Below are positions 26,108 to 35,375 of a DNA stretch of 64,000 nt, piece by piece. The stretch covers positions 124,001 through 188,000 of the forward strand of contig CEFQ01000008.1 of the NCBI GenBank assembly GCA_900068845.1, given 5' to 3'. How positions within the stretch are numbered: the first letter of the stretch is position 1; each line of letters opens with the position of its first letter. Source of the DNA: Enterobacter ludwigii (lineage in GTDB: Bacteria; Pseudomonadota; Gammaproteobacteria; Enterobacterales; Enterobacteriaceae). Made by a program: the position numbers and the translations under genes. Under the pieces are notes generated by a model, which was not told the DNA's origin, made no database searches, and saw nothing but the letters and a program-made list of their open reading frames with translations.

Positions 26108-27448
26108 ATGACGAAATCACATGCAGTAACAATGGATTACGCTTTGCCGAAGGATGGAACAACCAAAAATAACGTCGTGCGCCGCGCTTCTCTCGCGGGG
26201 GGCGTCGGTTCATTTGTTGAGTGGTACGACTACGGCATCTACGGCCTGTTAGTCAGTTCGCTGGTCATCGTTTTTTCCGCCAGTGACATGAGCACCACCG
26301 ACTCAGGCCTGATGCTGACTTACCTCGGCTTCACGGTGAGCTTCTTCGTACGACCGTTTGGCGGGGTGATCTGCGGCTATCTCGGCGACAAAATGGGTCG
26401 CCAGAAGCTGCTGGCGATTTTACTGCTGATGATCTCGCTGGCAACAGCAGCAATTGGCTTGCTACCCAGCTACGCCAGCATCGGCTGGGCGGCACCGGCG
26501 CTACTGATTTTACTGCGCATCGTGCAGGGATTCTCAGCCGGTGGTGAAGTCTCGGGCGCTGGGTCGTTTGTAGCAGAATATGCAGAAGATCATCGCCGCG
26601 CGGTCGTGATGTCGCCGTTGGTGATGGGTTCATTTATCGCTTTGCTGTTCGGTAGCTTGCTGATCAGTGGATTGATTAACGTGTTCGGCAGCGAGGCGAT
26701 GACCGCCTGGGTGTGGCGCGTGCCGTTCCTGCTAGCTATTCCGATGGCCATGATTGGCGTCTACATTCGTACCCGCATCGAGGACACGCCTCATTTTCAG
26801 ATGGTAAAAGCCAATAAGCGCGTGGTGCGCAATCCACTACGTGAAGTGCTTTCCTCTAAGCGCCATCTGAAAGCGATTGGGCTGGCGATCACGCTGCCGG
26901 CGGTGAACGGCCCGGGTTATTACATCCTGTTTGTCTACATGCCAACTTACCTGAATAAAGTGATGCACTTTCAGCAGATCCAAAGCTTGATGGTTACCGC
27001 GTGTGGATTGGTCACCATTATCGGCGCGATTCCGATGATGGCGTGGCTGTCAGATCGTTTAGGACGCAAGCCGCTGCTGGTCACCTCTGCTATCGCCATG
27101 GCGGTGCTGGCGTGGCCTTGTTTCTGGCTGCTGACGCTCGGCATGTTCCCACTGGCCTGTATGGCGGCAATTTTGCTGGCCTTTGCCTTTGCAGGACATG
27201 CAGGTGTGATTCAGGCGACGCTGGCCGAAATGTTCCCCACCAACGTGCGTTACAGCGCCTACAGCATCGGGTTCAACCTCTCAACGGTGATCTTTGGCGG
27301 GTCGGCACCGTTATTAATGACGTGGCTGATCGGCCTGACCGGCATCGCCAGTATTCCCAGTTATATGGTGATTTTCACCGCCGCGCTGACGCTCATCAGC
27401 ACGCTGTATCTGAAAGAAACCGCCGGTAAGCCGCTCGCTGACGAGTGA
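26108..27448 (+). CDS. MFS transporter, metabolite:H+ symporter (MHS) family
   Basis: 446 residues, about 12 membrane segments. The N-terminal GSFVEWYDYGIYG and the loop GYLGDKMGRQK are hallmarks of the MHS family (ShiA, ProP, KgtP, citrate and alpha-ketoglutarate porters). A second RxGRK-like loop, DRLGRKPLL, is at about residue 315. The likely substrate is a small organic acid or amino-acid-like compound used by the downstream enzymes. Lies 55 bp after the aldolase-like gene. Confidence 0.88.
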   Translation: MTKSHAVTMDYALPKDGTTKNNVVRRASLAGGVGSFVEWYDYGIYGLLVSSLVIVFSASDMSTTDSGLMLTYLGFTVSFFVRPFGGVICGYLGDKMGRQKLLAILLLMISLATAAIGLLPSYASIGWAAPALLILLRIVQGFSAGGEVSGAGSFVAEYAEDHRRAVVMSPLVMGSFIALLFGSLLISGLINVFGSEAMTAWVWRVPFLLAIPMAMIGVYIRTRIEDTPHFQMVKANKRVVRNPLREVLSSKRHLKAIGLAITLPAVNGPGYYILFVYMPTYLNKVMHFQQIQSLMVTACGLVTIIGAIPMMAWLSDRLGRKPLLVTSAIAMAVLAWPCFWLLTLGMFPLACMAAILLAFAFAGHAGVIQATLAEMFPTNVRYSAYSIGFNLSTVIFGGSAPLLMTWLIGLTGIASIPSYMVIFTAALTLISTLYLKETAGKPLADE

Positions 27449-27490
27449 CCGCCGTTGCAATCAGCCCACATTCTGGATTTCGAGGTCATT

Positions 27491-29578
27491 ATGAAAAACG
27501 CGTCACCCTGGCGGATAGGGTTTGATATTGGTGGCACCTTTACCGATCTGGTGTTGCTGAATGACATTTCTGGCGAGGCGATTCGGCACAAAACACTGAC
27601 CACGCCGGAGGATCCTTCGGAAGGTGCGTATACCGGGTTAACTCAATTGGTGGAGATGGCCGATCTCAAGGCCAGCGACATTCACACCATTACGCATGGC
27701 ACCACGCTGGCGATTAACGCGCTGCTGGAGCGTCGGGGCGCGAAAACCGCGTTCGTGGTGACGCGCGGCTTCCGTGACGTGCTGGTGCTGGGCCGCGAAT
27801 ACCGTTATGACATCTACGATCTGAATGGCGCACCGGCCCAGCCGCTACTGCCGCGTTCGCAGTCCTATGAGATCGGCGAACGCGTGACGGCGCGCGGCGA
27901 GGTCATTACGCCACTCGACGAAGCCGAAGTGGTTCGGCTGGCGGCTGAACTGCGTGATAAAGGCTATGAAGCTGTTGCCGTGTTGTGCATGCATGCCTAT
28001 GCCTGGCCAGAACATGAAAATAAGATCGAAGCGATTTTCAGCCGCGAGCTGCCCGGCGTGTCGATCTCGGTTTCGCACAAAGTGTCGCGCGAAATCCGCG
28101 AATACGATCGCGGCGTGTTAACCGCCATGAATGCTTTCGTTCAACCCAAAGCGCGCCGTTACGTGGCGCGGCTGGAAAGCAAATTGCGCGAAGGCGGCTT
28201 CACCTGCGACTGGTTGGTGATGGGATCGAACGGTGGCCTGATGGCACCGCAGGTGGCGGCTGATTATCCTACGCGCATCATTGAATCCGGCCCGGCAGGC
28301 GGCATCGTCGCCACCGCTGCTTTTGCGCGTAAAAACGCCGAGCGTCAGGTGCTGGCATTTGATATGGGCGGTACCACCGCTAAGGCGTGCGTAGTGCGCG
28401 ATGGTGAACCCTCAATCACCATTGATTACGAAGTGGGCCGCGCCGACCGCCTGCTTAAGGGCAGCGGTTTGCCGGTTAAGTTGCCGGTAGTGGACATGAT
28501 AGAGATTGGTGCAGGCGGCGGTAGTATCGCGCGCGTTGATTCACTGGGTCTGCTGGAAATCGGCCCGGAAAGTGCCAGCGCCTGGCCAGGTCCGGCCTGT
28601 TATGCGCGCGGCGGCGAGCAGCCCACCGTCACCGATGCCAACCTGGTGCTGGGTTTGCTCGATCCCGACGCCTTCCTCGGTGGGCGCATGCCGCTCGACG
28701 TGGAAGCCGCGCGTCAGGCCATTCGCCGTATCGCCGAGCCGTTGGGGCTGAGCATCGAAGACGCCGCATGGGGCATTCACGAAGTTGCCAACAGCAAAAT
28801 GTCTGAGGCGCTGCGCACCCATTCAGTGGAGAAAAACGTCAGCCCATCGCAAATGACCATGCTGGCGTTTGGTGGCGCGGGCCCGAGCCATGCGTGGTCG
28901 CTGGCGAAGCAGTTGAGTGTAAAGCGCGTCTACTTCCCGAATGGGGCGGGCGTTTACTCCGCCTTCGGCTTGCTGACCGCGCCACCGAGCGCTGATTTCG
29001 TACGCAGCGATCGTTGCCGCTTGCAGAAGGGCATCGATGTCAAACGCATCGCGGCGTTATTTGCCGAAGGCTTTGACGAAGCGATCACCACATTGGCGGC
29101 GGCCAATGCCGATCCCAACAGCGCCATCCAGCAGAAACTCGCGGGCGTGCGCTATGTCGGGCAGGGCTCGGAGCTCACCGTCACGCTGCCGGAAGCCTTC
29201 CTTGCGCAAGGCGATATTCAGGCCCTGATCGATACCTTTGAAGCCGCTCACCTGGCGCGCTTTGGTCGCACCTTGTCGGGACAGGGCGTGGAAGTGGTTA
29301 ACTGGCGCGGTCGCGTGCAGACCACGCCGCCTACGCTGAATACCAGCGATCAGATCAGCCATCCTGAACCCGAAGCGCGCGAGAAGCGTTTGCAGGTATA
29401 TCTGGGCCGTGAACAGGGCTTCAGCGTTTGCCGCGTCATCCCCCGCAGCTTGCTGATCACTGGCGAAGCCATTCACGGTCCCGCACTGCTGCAAGAAAAA
29501 GAGTGCGCGATTTATGTCGGTCCCGGCGCATCCGCGCAGCTGGACCCGCAAGGCAATATTTTGATGGAGCTGAACTGA
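27491..29578 (+). CDS. Hydantoinase/5-oxoprolinase family, subunit A (HyuA-like)
   Basis: 695 residues from ATG 27491 (GAGG 5 bp upstream; an in-frame start at 27455 is less likely). The ASKHA-type ATPase signature GFDIGGTFTDLVL opens the protein, followed by HGTTLAINALLER, IIESGPAGGIVA, VLAFDMGGTTAKAC and EIGAGGGSIA. HyuA partners HyuB to open hydantoin, N-methylhydantoin or 5-oxoproline-type lactams using ATP, or for acetone/acetophenone carboxylation in some relatives. TGATG overlap with hyuB indicates coupled expression of a two-subunit enzyme. Confidence 0.9.
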   Translation: MKNASPWRIGFDIGGTFTDLVLLNDISGEAIRHKTLTTPEDPSEGAYTGLTQLVEMADLKASDIHTITHGTTLAINALLERRGAKTAFVVTRGFRDVLVLGREYRYDIYDLNGAPAQPLLPRSQSYEIGERVTARGEVITPLDEAEVVRLAAELRDKGYEAVAVLCMHAYAWPEHENKIEAIFSRELPGVSISVSHKVSREIREYDRGVLTAMNAFVQPKARRYVARLESKLREGGFTCDWLVMGSNGGLMAPQVAADYPTRIIESGPAGGIVATAAFARKNAERQVLAFDMGGTTAKACVVRDGEPSITIDYEVGRADRLLKGSGLPVKLPVVDMIEIGAGGGSIARVDSLGLLEIGPESASAWPGPACYARGGEQPTVTDANLVLGLLDPDAFLGGRMPLDVEAARQAIRRIAEPLGLSIEDAAWGIHEVANSKMSEALRTHSVEKNVSPSQMTMLAFGGAGPSHAWSLAKQLSVKRVYFPNGAGVYSAFGLLTAPPSADFVRSDRCRLQKGIDVKRIAALFAEGFDEAITTLAAANADPNSAIQQKLAGVRYVGQGSELTVTLPEAFLAQGDIQALIDTFEAAHLARFGRTLSGQGVEVVNWRGRVQTTPPTLNTSDQISHPEPEAREKRLQVYLGREQGFSVCRVIPRSLLITGEAIHGPALLQEKECAIYVGPGASAQLDPQGNILMELN

Positions 29579-31260
29579 TGAGTGCGACAACCCCCGATCA
29601 TCTGCGTTTTCTCGACGATCCGATCAGCCTGCGCATCACCTGGGATCGCCTGGTGAGCATTTCGGAAGAAGCAGCGGCCACACTGGTTAACATGGCGTTC
29701 TCCAGCATTATCCGCGAAGTCGGTGATTACTCATGCCTGCTGATGGATGCCAGCGGTAGCTCGCTGGCACAACCTAAGACCAGCGTTCCGGTGTTTATCG
29801 GCACGTTGCCCGCCACGGTGCGGCATCTGCTGGCTAAATTCCCAGCGGACACGCTGAAACCCGGCGATGCGTTGATCACCAACGATCCCTGGCTCGGCAC
29901 CGGCCACCTCAATGACGTGACGGTGGTGACGCCGGTGTTCCGCGCGGGCATGCTGGTGGCGTTTACCGGCGCGGCGGCACACATGTCCGATATCGGTGGT
30001 TCGTTGAATATGGGCTCATCGCGAGACATGTTCGAAGAGGGATTCCTTATCCCGCCAAGTAAATTAATGATTGCGGGCGAGGTGAATCAGCAACTGCTGG
30101 ATCTATTCCTGGCCAACGTGCGTTCACCGGATCAGGTGGAAGGTGATCTGCACGCCATGCTGGCAGCAAACCAGATTGGCGCCAACGGGCTACTTGGCCT
30201 AATGGATGATTTGCAACTGGAATCCGTCACCCCGCTGGCAGAGAAAATTCATTCGCTGACTGAAATCGCCATGCGCAAAGCGATTGAGGCGGTGCCGGAT
30301 GGTCGCTATGAAGCGGCGGTTGATATTGGCGACTACGAAGGAGATATCCATCTCAACGTAGCGGTGATTGTTGATGGCAGCAACATCACCATTGACTATG
30401 CCGGTTCCTCGGCGGAATCGCTGTTTGGCAGCAACTGCCCAATGTCATTCACCTATGCCTACAGCGTCTATCCGCTGAAATGTCTGCTTGAGCCGCATCT
30501 GCCAAATAACGAAGGTTGCTTCAAATCTATCACTGTCACCGCGCCGGAAGGCTCGATTGCCAATGCGCGTCCGCCTTGTGCGGTAGAGATGCGAAACCGC
30601 GTCGGTCACATGGCGCACGCCGCTATTTTCACCGCGCTGGCCGGCATCATGCCGGACCGCGTGATGGGCCACTCGGGCAGCGCGCCGGTCACTTGCGACG
30701 TATTCGCCGGCCAGTTTGATGACGGACGCCGCTTTGTCGAAAGCCTGTGCGTTAACGGCGGCACCGGCGCGCGTCCCGCTGCAGACGGCATTGTTACCGG
30801 TTTCCCTGGCAATATGTCCTCCACGCCGGTTGAGCTGATTGAATCCGCCACGCCGCTGCTCTTTCTGCAGAAATCAATTGTGCCCGATTCGGGCGGTGCC
30901 GGGCGCTACCGTGGCGGCGTGGCGCAGCGCATGGTGATTCGCAACACCAGCAAATATCCGCTCTCGCACAGCATGTTTTATTCGCGGCAAAAACATGCGG
31001 CAGAAGGCGTGTTGGGTGCGGCGGCGGGGGCGCCGAACTTTGTGGCGATTAACGGCGAATCACTGGCGAAACCGGTTGGACGGCATGATGTGTTGCCCGG
31101 CGACGAAGTCACCATTCAAATGCCGGGTGGCGGCGGCAAGATGCCGGTGGCCGAGCGCGATCTCAAGGCCGTCCTGTGGGATGTGCAGGAAGGTTACATC
31201 ACTGAAGCGGGTGCGTTACGTGATTATGGCGTGAATCTGCATGACGTTAAAAGGGGCTAA
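29578..31260 (+). CDS. Hydantoinase/5-oxoprolinase family, subunit B (HyuB-like)
   Basis: 560 residues from ATG 29578, which overlaps the HyuA stop; the longer frame back to 29428 is inside hyuA and lacks family sequence. Characteristic blocks are SISEEAAATLVNMAFSSI, DALITNDPWLGTGHLNDV, the AHMSDIGGS metal-like site, NCPMSFTYAYSVYPLKCL, PDSGGAGRYRGG and MPGGGGKMP. HyuB carries the hydrolytic half of the ATP-dependent lactamase. The gene is followed 3 bp later by the SDR gene, so the operon continues. Confidence 0.9.
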   Translation: MSATTPDHLRFLDDPISLRITWDRLVSISEEAAATLVNMAFSSIIREVGDYSCLLMDASGSSLAQPKTSVPVFIGTLPATVRHLLAKFPADTLKPGDALITNDPWLGTGHLNDVTVVTPVFRAGMLVAFTGAAAHMSDIGGSLNMGSSRDMFEEGFLIPPSKLMIAGEVNQQLLDLFLANVRSPDQVEGDLHAMLAANQIGANGLLGLMDDLQLESVTPLAEKIHSLTEIAMRKAIEAVPDGRYEAAVDIGDYEGDIHLNVAVIVDGSNITIDYAGSSAESLFGSNCPMSFTYAYSVYPLKCLLEPHLPNNEGCFKSITVTAPEGSIANARPPCAVEMRNRVGHMAHAAIFTALAGIMPDRVMGHSGSAPVTCDVFAGQFDDGRRFVESLCVNGGTGARPAADGIVTGFPGNMSSTPVELIESATPLLFLQKSIVPDSGGAGRYRGGVAQRMVIRNTSKYPLSHSMFYSRQKHAAEGVLGAAAGAPNFVAINGESLAKPVGRHDVLPGDEVTIQMPGGGGKMPVAERDLKAVLWDVQEGYITEAGALRDYGVNLHDVKRG

Positions 31261-31263
31261 AAC

Positions 31264-32073
31264 ATGGATAGATTGACGGGAAAAGTGGTGCTGATCACCG
31301 GTGCGGGCAGCGGGATTGGTAAAGCGGCTGCGGCCGGTTTCGCCGCACGCGGTGCGCATGTTGTTCTGGTGGGACGTCGTCAGGCGGTGCTGGAGGAAGT
31401 GGCGGCTAACTTGATCGCGCAGGGCGGCAAGGTCTCGGCTTATGCGGCGGATATCGCGCAAAAAACCGAGGTTGAGGCGCTGGTGGCGTGGGCGATTGCC
31501 GAGCGGGGGCACGTCGATATTTTGGTCAACAACGCCGGCAGCGCCAGCAAGACGCTCAATGCGCGCTGGATTGCCGAAGAGGAATGGGATCAGGTGCAGG
31601 ATGTCAACATGAAAGCGGTGTTTCTGCTAACGCAGGCGCTGTTGCCGGACATGCTGGCACGTAAAAATGGCACCATCATCACCGTCTCCTCATTGGCGGC
31701 GCTGCGACCAAACCTGCTGGGCGGCGCGGCCTACGGCGCAGCGAAAGCGGCGGTGCGCAACTTTATGACCTATCTGCACAACACCTTTCGCAATGACGGC
31801 ATCCGCTCTACCTGCATTTTACCGGGTGAAGTGAACACGCCGATCATGGATAACCGCGCCAGTCCGCCGGATCAGGCGATTCGTGATGGCATGGTGCAAC
31901 CGGAAGATGTGGCCGAAGCCATTCTGCTGTGCGCCAGCTTACCGGCGCGCACGGTGGTGGAAGAACTGATTGTTGCGCCGACTTTTCTGCGCGATCTCTC
32001 CGGCGATCTGGAGATCAGTCGCTGGAAAAATGCCCCGGCAGCGTGCCAGGCCGAACGTGAAAACCTCTCATAG
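31264..32073 (+). CDS. Short-chain dehydrogenase/reductase
   Basis: 269-residue classical SDR. Cofactor motif TGAGSGIG near residue 13, NNAGS near 91, catalytic Ser in TVSSLAAL and the YxxxK pair in AAYGAAKAAV near 158. VGRRQAV after beta-2 carries Arg residues, hinting at NADP(H) preference. In the cluster it could oxidise or reduce a hydroxy or keto intermediate. The specific substrate is not visible from sequence. Confidence 0.88.
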   Translation: MDRLTGKVVLITGAGSGIGKAAAAGFAARGAHVVLVGRRQAVLEEVAANLIAQGGKVSAYAADIAQKTEVEALVAWAIAERGHVDILVNNAGSASKTLNARWIAEEEWDQVQDVNMKAVFLLTQALLPDMLARKNGTIITVSSLAALRPNLLGGAAYGAAKAAVRNFMTYLHNTFRNDGIRSTCILPGEVNTPIMDNRASPPDQAIRDGMVQPEDVAEAILLCASLPARTVVEELIVAPTFLRDLSGDLEISRWKNAPAACQAERENLS

Positions 32074-32081
32074 GACACCTT

Positions 32082-33233
32082 ATGTCGAGCCAACTTTTTA
32101 AAGCCGCCGAGGCGGTATTACGTGTAGAGCGCACCTCGCTGCGTGTGCAGCAACCCGCATCGAGCGGCGATATGGTTTCTTTAGCGATGGGCGAACCGGA
32201 TTTCGACACCCCGCCGCGCATCGTGCAGGCGGCCGTGGACGCGCTGCAAGCGGGTTACACCCATTACGCGCCGCTACTTGGTGACAAAGCCTTGTGCAGT
32301 GCGCTGGCGGACGATGTGTCAGCGCAGAGCGGCAAAGCGGTGAAGGCCGGTGAAATCCTGGTCACGCACGGCGGCACCGCCGGTCTCGCGGCGGCGATTC
32401 TCTCCATCGTGAATCCAGGCGATCGCGTAGTGATCCCCGATCCGACTTATTCGCTGTATGCAGATTTAGTCAATATGGCCGGCGGCATCTGCGTACCGAT
32501 GCCGTGCCGGGCAGATTTGCACTGGGATCTGGCGCGTCTGGATAATGCGCTTGAGGGCGCCAAACTCTTCGTATTCTGTAATCCCGGCAATCCGACTGGC
32601 ATTGTGCACAGCCGCGCAGAAATTGAAGCACTCGGCCAAATGGTGAACAAGCACAATACGCGAGTGATTGCCGATGAAGCCTATAGCGATCTGGTCTTTA
32701 CCGATCGTCCTTTTACCTCGGTGCTGCACATTCCCGCTTTTGCTGGACGCACGCTATTCTGTCAGACTTTCTCTAAAAGTTACGCCATGACCGGCTGGCG
32801 CGTAGGTTATCTGGCTGGACCGGCGGAGATGATCGCCGCAGCGGCACGCGTGCACAATACGCTGAACGGTTCGGTGAACAGTGCGGTGCAGCGTGCGGCG
32901 CTGGTCGCGCTCACACAGTGCAAAGATGACGTCAAACGTATGTATGATGTCTACCGCCAGCGTCGCGTGCTGATGATGGAAGGATTATCCGCTATTCCAG
33001 AGCTGAAACTGAATGAACCCGAAGGCGCGTTTTACTGCTTCCCAGCCTATTCGTTGCCGATTCCGGCGATTGATATGGTGTCTCTACTGCGTGAACAAGG
33101 CATCGCGGTGCGGCCCGGCAGTGAATTTGGCGCGGCTGGCGAAGGGCATTTACGCCTCTCTTACGCTGCCAGCAGTGAAGCCATCACTGAAGGTGTGCGC
33201 CGTTTGAAACGCGGCCTGGCCAGTTTAAAGTAA
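32082..33233 (+). CDS. PLP-dependent aminotransferase class I/II
   Basis: 383 residues of the AspC/AlaC-like fold I aminotransferases. SLAMGEPDFDTPPRI opens the protein, FCNPGNPTGIVHS contains the conserved Asn near residue 168, IADEAYSDLVF carries the PLP-phenol Asp/Tyr, and TFSKSYAMTGWRVGY holds the PLP lysine near residue 231. RPGSEFG near the end supplies the carboxylate-binding Arg. It would move the amino group from a pathway amino acid to 2-oxoglutarate or pyruvate, with the nearby glutamate dehydrogenase regenerating the acceptor. Confidence 0.9.
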   Translation: MSSQLFKAAEAVLRVERTSLRVQQPASSGDMVSLAMGEPDFDTPPRIVQAAVDALQAGYTHYAPLLGDKALCSALADDVSAQSGKAVKAGEILVTHGGTAGLAAAILSIVNPGDRVVIPDPTYSLYADLVNMAGGICVPMPCRADLHWDLARLDNALEGAKLFVFCNPGNPTGIVHSRAEIEALGQMVNKHNTRVIADEAYSDLVFTDRPFTSVLHIPAFAGRTLFCQTFSKSYAMTGWRVGYLAGPAEMIAAAARVHNTLNGSVNSAVQRAALVALTQCKDDVKRMYDVYRQRRVLMMEGLSAIPELKLNEPEGAFYCFPAYSLPIPAIDMVSLLREQGIAVRPGSEFGAAGEGHLRLSYAASSEAITEGVRRLKRGLASLK

Positions 33234-33263
33234 CATCAGCCTGTTTAAGGAAGCATACCCACA

Positions 33264-33884
33264 ATGACGGGAAAACCGATGCGCAGTGATACCGAAAGAA
33301 ACCGCAAGAACCTGATTCAGGCTGCCGCCCGCTTGTTCGAGCGCTCCGAAACCCCGATAAGCATGACGGAAATTGCGGCGGAAGCTGGCGTCTCCGTTGC
33401 CACCGCCTATCGTCAGTTTACGTCGGTAGAAGAGGTGCTGAATGCTTATCGTCAGGACGTGGGGCAATTACTGTTGGATTACAGTGTGGAGCAGTCCTGC
33501 AGCGGCTTGCTGAAGCTGGAAAAAGTGAGCCGTTATTGGATCAAGCTGGTGCGCGAGCGTGGCGCGGCGATGGTGCCGATGCGTAACCGCCGCGGCTATC
33601 TGGAACGTTTATGGGAAGGTGCAGAATACCTGTTAGTGCAGGCTGATGCGCTTCGTCCGGCGTTGCGTGAAGCGATGGAGGAGATGGAACTGCCGGATAT
33701 TGGCGATAAGGCGGTGTTTCTGTGGAATATCCTCTTCGATCCGCGTGAAATTTTTGATTTGCTCGACACGGTAGGGCTGACGGAGAAACAGGTCGGCACG
33801 CAGCTGATGTCCGTTCTGGTTGGCGGTTTGCGCGGTTTCGCTACCGCGAACGAATTCACCGTCGAAGCCAGCCGCACGAAATAA
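33264..33884 (+). CDS. TetR-family transcriptional regulator
   Basis: 206 residues. The N-terminal HTH (about 10-55) reads NLIQAAARLFERSETPISMTEIAAEAGVSVATAYRQFTSVEEVL, a classic TetR DNA-binding domain. The C-terminal ligand-binding part is not assignable. It sits inside the catabolic cluster between the aminotransferase and glutamate dehydrogenase and is the best candidate for its local repressor. A hairpin terminator follows immediately. Confidence 0.9.
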   Translation: MTGKPMRSDTERNRKNLIQAAARLFERSETPISMTEIAAEAGVSVATAYRQFTSVEEVLNAYRQDVGQLLLDYSVEQSCSGLLKLEKVSRYWIKLVRERGAAMVPMRNRRGYLERLWEGAEYLLVQADALRPALREAMEEMELPDIGDKAVFLWNILFDPREIFDLLDTVGLTEKQVGTQLMSVLVGGLRGFATANEFTVEASRTK

Positions 33885-33888
33885 CACA

Positions 33889-33905
33889 GGCCGCTTCGGG
33901 CGGCC
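33889..33905 (+). terminator. Hairpin terminator after the TetR gene
   Basis: GGCCGC and GCGGCC form a 6-bp stem with a TTCGG loop, followed by ATTTCTC, starting 5 bp after the TetR stop. The T-run is weak, so it may only partly separate glutamate dehydrogenase from the operon. Confidence 0.6.
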
Positions 33906-33981
33906 ATTTCTCTGCAACATCTAACAATCACAAAACATTGTGAGGCCTTCCTGCGCCCCGCATCCGGCAAAAGGTGAAATG

Positions 33982-35253
33982 ATGAGTGTACTTTCGTATG
34001 TTTCAGCAGATAAAAACTCCCCGTGGGCGACTTATCTGGCGCAGGTTGAGCGTGTGTTACCGCATCTCGGCGATCTCTCGCGTTGGGCAGACACCTTGCG
34101 CCATCCCAAACGCGCACTAATTGTGGATATTCCGCTGGAGATGGATGACGGCAGCGTGCGTCATTTCGAAGGTTATCGCGTACAGCACAACCTCTCACGC
34201 GGACCGGGCAAAGGCGGCGTGCGCTACCATCCGGACGTCACGCTGGAAGAGGTGATGGCGCTGTCGGCGTGGATGACGGTGAAATGTGCCGCGCTTAATC
34301 TTCCGTTTGGTGGCGCGAAAGGCGGTATTCGCGTCGATCCGCGTGAATTATCGCAAAAAGAGCTGGAACGGCTGACACGGCGCTATACCAGTGAAATTGG
34401 CAGTATCATTGGGCCGCAGCAAGATATCCCTGCGCCTGACGTCGGGACTAACCCACAAGTGATGGCGTGGATGATGGATACCTGGTCAATGAATGTCGGC
34501 GCAACCAGCACCGGTGTGGTGACCGGCAAACCGATTCATTTGGGGGGATCGCTCGGGCGTGTGAAAGCCACCGGTCGCGGCGTTTTCGTCACAGGCAGAG
34601 CGATGGCGCAGCGCATTGGGCTGGCACTGGATAACAGCCGCGTAGCGGTACAGGGATTTGGTAATGTAGGCAGCGTCGCTGCCGAACTGTTTCATGCCGC
34701 CGGATCGAAAGTCGTCAGCGTACAGGATCACAGTGCGACGCTTTATAACGCTAACGGCATCAATATTCCTGTACTGATCGCCTGGCAGCAGCAGAAGGGC
34801 AGCATTGCCGGCTTCAGCGGCGCGACTGCAATTAGCCATGAAGCGTTTTGGGAGCAGGGTTACGACATTTTGATACCGGCCGCGCTGGAGGGACAAATCA
34901 CCGCTGAGCGTGCCAGAAAATTAGTGAGTCGTTTGGTGCTTGAAGGAGCGAATGGACCCACTTTGCCCGCGGCAGATGACATTCTGCGCGAGCGAAACAT
35001 CACCGTAGTACCTGATGTAATTTGTAATGCGGGCGGCGTCACCGTGAGTTATTTCGAGTGGGTGCAGGATTTCTCCAGCTTCTTCTGGACGGAAGATGAA
35101 ATCAACGCCCGGTTGGATCGCATCATGGAACAAGCACTGCTGGCAGTATGGCAAAAATCACAGGAGATTGGCGCCACGCTTAGAACCGCCGCTTACGCGG
35201 TGGCGTGCGAACGGATTCTGACGGCGCGTAAGGAGCGTGGTTTGTATCCGTGA
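33982..35253 (+). CDS. Glu/Leu/Phe/Val-family dehydrogenase, probable glutamate dehydrogenase
   Basis: 423 residues from ATG 33982 (AAGGTG 5 bp upstream; ATG 33979 is adjacent). Conserved GLFV sequence: [33 protein letters not shown] with catalytic Lys near residue 112, PDVGTN, and the NAD(P) site [17 protein letters not shown] near residue 220. The length fits the shorter catabolic NAD-type enzymes better than the 447-residue biosynthetic E. coli GdhA. Placed after the aminotransferase and TetR genes, it could oxidise glutamate to recycle 2-oxoglutarate and release ammonium. Confidence 0.9.
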   Translation: MSVLSYVSADKNSPWATYLAQVERVLPHLGDLSRWADTLRHPKRALIVDIPLEMDDGSVRHFEGYRVQHNLSRGPGKGGVRYHPDVTLEEVMALSAWMTVKCAALNLPFGGAKGGIRVDPRELSQKELERLTRRYTSEIGSIIGPQQDIPAPDVGTNPQVMAWMMDTWSMNVGATSTGVVTGKPIHLGGSLGRVKATGRGVFVTGRAMAQRIGLALDNSRVAVQGFGNVGSVAAELFHAAGSKVVSVQDHSATLYNANGINIPVLIAWQQQKGSIAGFSGATAISHEAFWEQGYDILIPAALEGQITAERARKLVSRLVLEGANGPTLPAADDILRERNITVVPDVICNAGGVTVSYFEWVQDFSSFFWTEDEINARLDRIMEQALLAVWQKSQEIGATLRTAAYAVACERILTARKERGLYP

Positions 35254-35262
35254 GATTATGTT

Positions 35263-35283
35263 GGGGCATTCGTGGGGTGCCCC
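35263..35283. terminator. Weak hairpin after glutamate dehydrogenase
   Basis: GGGGCA and TGCCCC flank a 9-base loop, just after the gene stop. No T-run follows; it could also be a decayed family B repeat. Confidence 0.35.
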
Positions 35284-35375
35284 TAAATTGTGAGGGATGA
35301 AATCAAACAATCAAATCAATGTGCTCGCCGTCCGGCATTTTTATACCCAGCGCCAGTTCGCCGCCTAATGCGCCA

